The position numbers and the translations under genes were made by a program. The notes under the pieces were generated by a model. That model saw nothing but the letters and a program-made list of their open reading frames with translations, was not told the origin of the DNA and searched no databases. Positions 63,463 to 64,000 of a stretch of DNA of 64,000 bases are shown here, in pieces (position 1 is the stretch's first letter; every line of letters starts with the position of its first letter). The DNA comes from Helcococcus ovis. GTDB taxonomy: Bacteria; Bacillota; Clostridia; Tissierellales; Peptoniphilaceae. The stretch covers positions 1,550,001 to 1,614,000 of the forward strand of contig NZ_CP119081.1 of assembly GCF_004524775.2 (NCBI RefSeq). The letters are read 5' to 3'.

Positions 63463-63897
63463 ATGAAAAAATTAAACACATATTTAGCAAATCTAGCATT
63501 TGGAAACGTAAAGTTACACAACTTACACTGGAACTTAGAAGGTAGTCAATTCAAACAAGTACATGAATATTTAGAAGTTCTTTATGATGAAGGTTTTGCA
63601 TATTTAGATGAAGTTGCAGAATTATTAAAAATGCAGGGAATAACTCCTCTATCATCAATGAAAGAATACGTTGCTGAAACAACACTATCAGATTTAGAAC
63701 AAAGATCTTTTACAGATAGAGAAGCTATAGAATTAGCTTTGGAATACGTAAAAGAAATGAACGAATTCGCTTTAGATGTAAGAAAAGCAGCTGATGAAGA
63801 AGGTAATTTCTATGTAGCAAACATGATGGAAGATCATTCAACAGCATATTTAAAACATAAGTGGTTCTTATCAAGTATGTTAAAAAATTTAAAATAA
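63463..63897 (+). CDS. dps: Dps-family ferritin-like protein
   Basis: 144 residues, four-helix bundle. The ferroxidase site shows H19-N-L-H22-WNLEGSQFKQVHEYLEVLYDE, the Dps signature with ligands H22, D/E in LYDE and H34. Forms a 12-subunit shell that stores iron and protects DNA from peroxide; useful to an anaerobe meeting oxygen. AAGAGG precedes the ATG and TATAAT lies about 50 bases upstream. Confidence 0.92.
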   Translation: MKKLNTYLANLAFGNVKLHNLHWNLEGSQFKQVHEYLEVLYDEGFAYLDEVAELLKMQGITPLSSMKEYVAETTLSDLEQRSFTDREAIELALEYVKEMNEFALDVRKAADEEGNFYVANMMEDHSTAYLKHKWFLSSMLKNLK

Positions 63898-63921
63898 TAA
63901 TTTAATAATTAAATAAAATTT

Positions 63922-63966
63922 AAACCTGTGATCAAATAAACTTAAAATCATTTGACCACAGGTTTT
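63922..63966 (+). terminator. Terminator of dps
   Basis: AAACCTGTG-A-TCAAAT (63922-63937) and ATTTGA-C-CACAGGTTT (63950-63964) form a 15-bp stem with one mismatch and a T run. Confidence 0.88.
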
Positions 63967-64000
63967 TATAATATTTTCATTTTTCATATTCATCTAAAAA

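Overview
The window is about 64 kb of very AT-rich (roughly 27-28% GC by eye) low-GC Gram-positive chromosome. T-box leaders, lipobox lipoproteins, a YSIRK-type sortase-anchored surface protein, an Mga-family regulator and oxygen-sensitive enzymes (a radical-SAM sulfatase-type activase) fit an anaerobic, host-associated Firmicute. The gene mix and style suggest Peptoniphilaceae, perhaps Parvimonas; this is inference from reading, not from a database match. Most of the window is ordinary core genome with short operons and hairpin terminators between convergent genes. The only intact mobile element is an IS21-family insertion at 44109-46273.

Layout. 1-2301: 5' part of ileS behind a T-box leader, with a palindromic repeat element lodged between leader and gene, then rodA. 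2413-5370: nth, then galU and a CNNM/CBS membrane protein on the other strand. 5540-9196: PAP2 phosphatase, a tiny charged ORF, two DUF1307-like lipoproteins, a membrane-anchored MutS-like ATPase. 9268-10900: dsdA and a free-standing structured RNA with its own promoter and terminator. 10900-15686: a translationally coupled operon of an Abi_2/HEPN protein with sbcD and sbcC. 15789-18330: an acyl-CoA dehydrogenase/EtfA fusion and a lipoprotein. 18644-23550: a repeat-rich surface protein divergent from an Mga-like regulator. 23640-28880: pepF, and a YhgE/Pip-TetR operon with a clear palindromic operator. 29160-31806: an amino-acid ABC importer behind a T-box whose specifier reads lysine. 31807-34795: a degenerate beta-lactamase-fold membrane protein, YihY and an alpha/beta hydrolase. 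34953-43358: lipoprotein, threonine aldolase, ComF, RecD2, MurA and two MgtE transporters. 43371-46567: insertion-sequence scars, IS21, and tRNA-Ser and tRNA-Thr. 46628-52892: two chromate-transporter halves, an anSME-type radical SAM enzyme, a GH13 enzyme, a sugar-binding lipoprotein and a rhodanese-like lipoprotein. 53188-59200: a 2-oxoacid dehydrogenase operon (E1 alpha, E1 beta, E2, E3, lipoate ligase). 59310-63966: LOG protein, two Cof-type HAD phosphatases, a histidine-triad lipoprotein, a glutaredoxin-like protein, a small membrane protein and Dps.

How the genes work together. The dehydrogenase operon is self-contained: E1 feeds E2, the only lipoyl domain is fused to E3, and the last gene encodes the lipoate ligase that would charge it. 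Two Crp/Fnr-type palindromes lie upstream of its promoter. The GH13 enzyme and the sugar-binding lipoprotein suggest maltodextrin use. The surface protein and the Mga-like protein look like a regulator-target pair. SbcCD coupled to a HEPN protein suggests a nuclease-linked defence unit.

The strongest candidates for something undescribed are the orphan RNA at 10675-10888, the Abi_2-SbcD-SbcC operon, the ACAD-EtfA fusion that lacks the usual catalytic glutamate, the E2 without a lipoyl domain, the lysine-reading T-box on an ABC importer, and the palindromic repeat element inside the ileS leader. The ileS GXHH signature also predicts mupirocin resistance.
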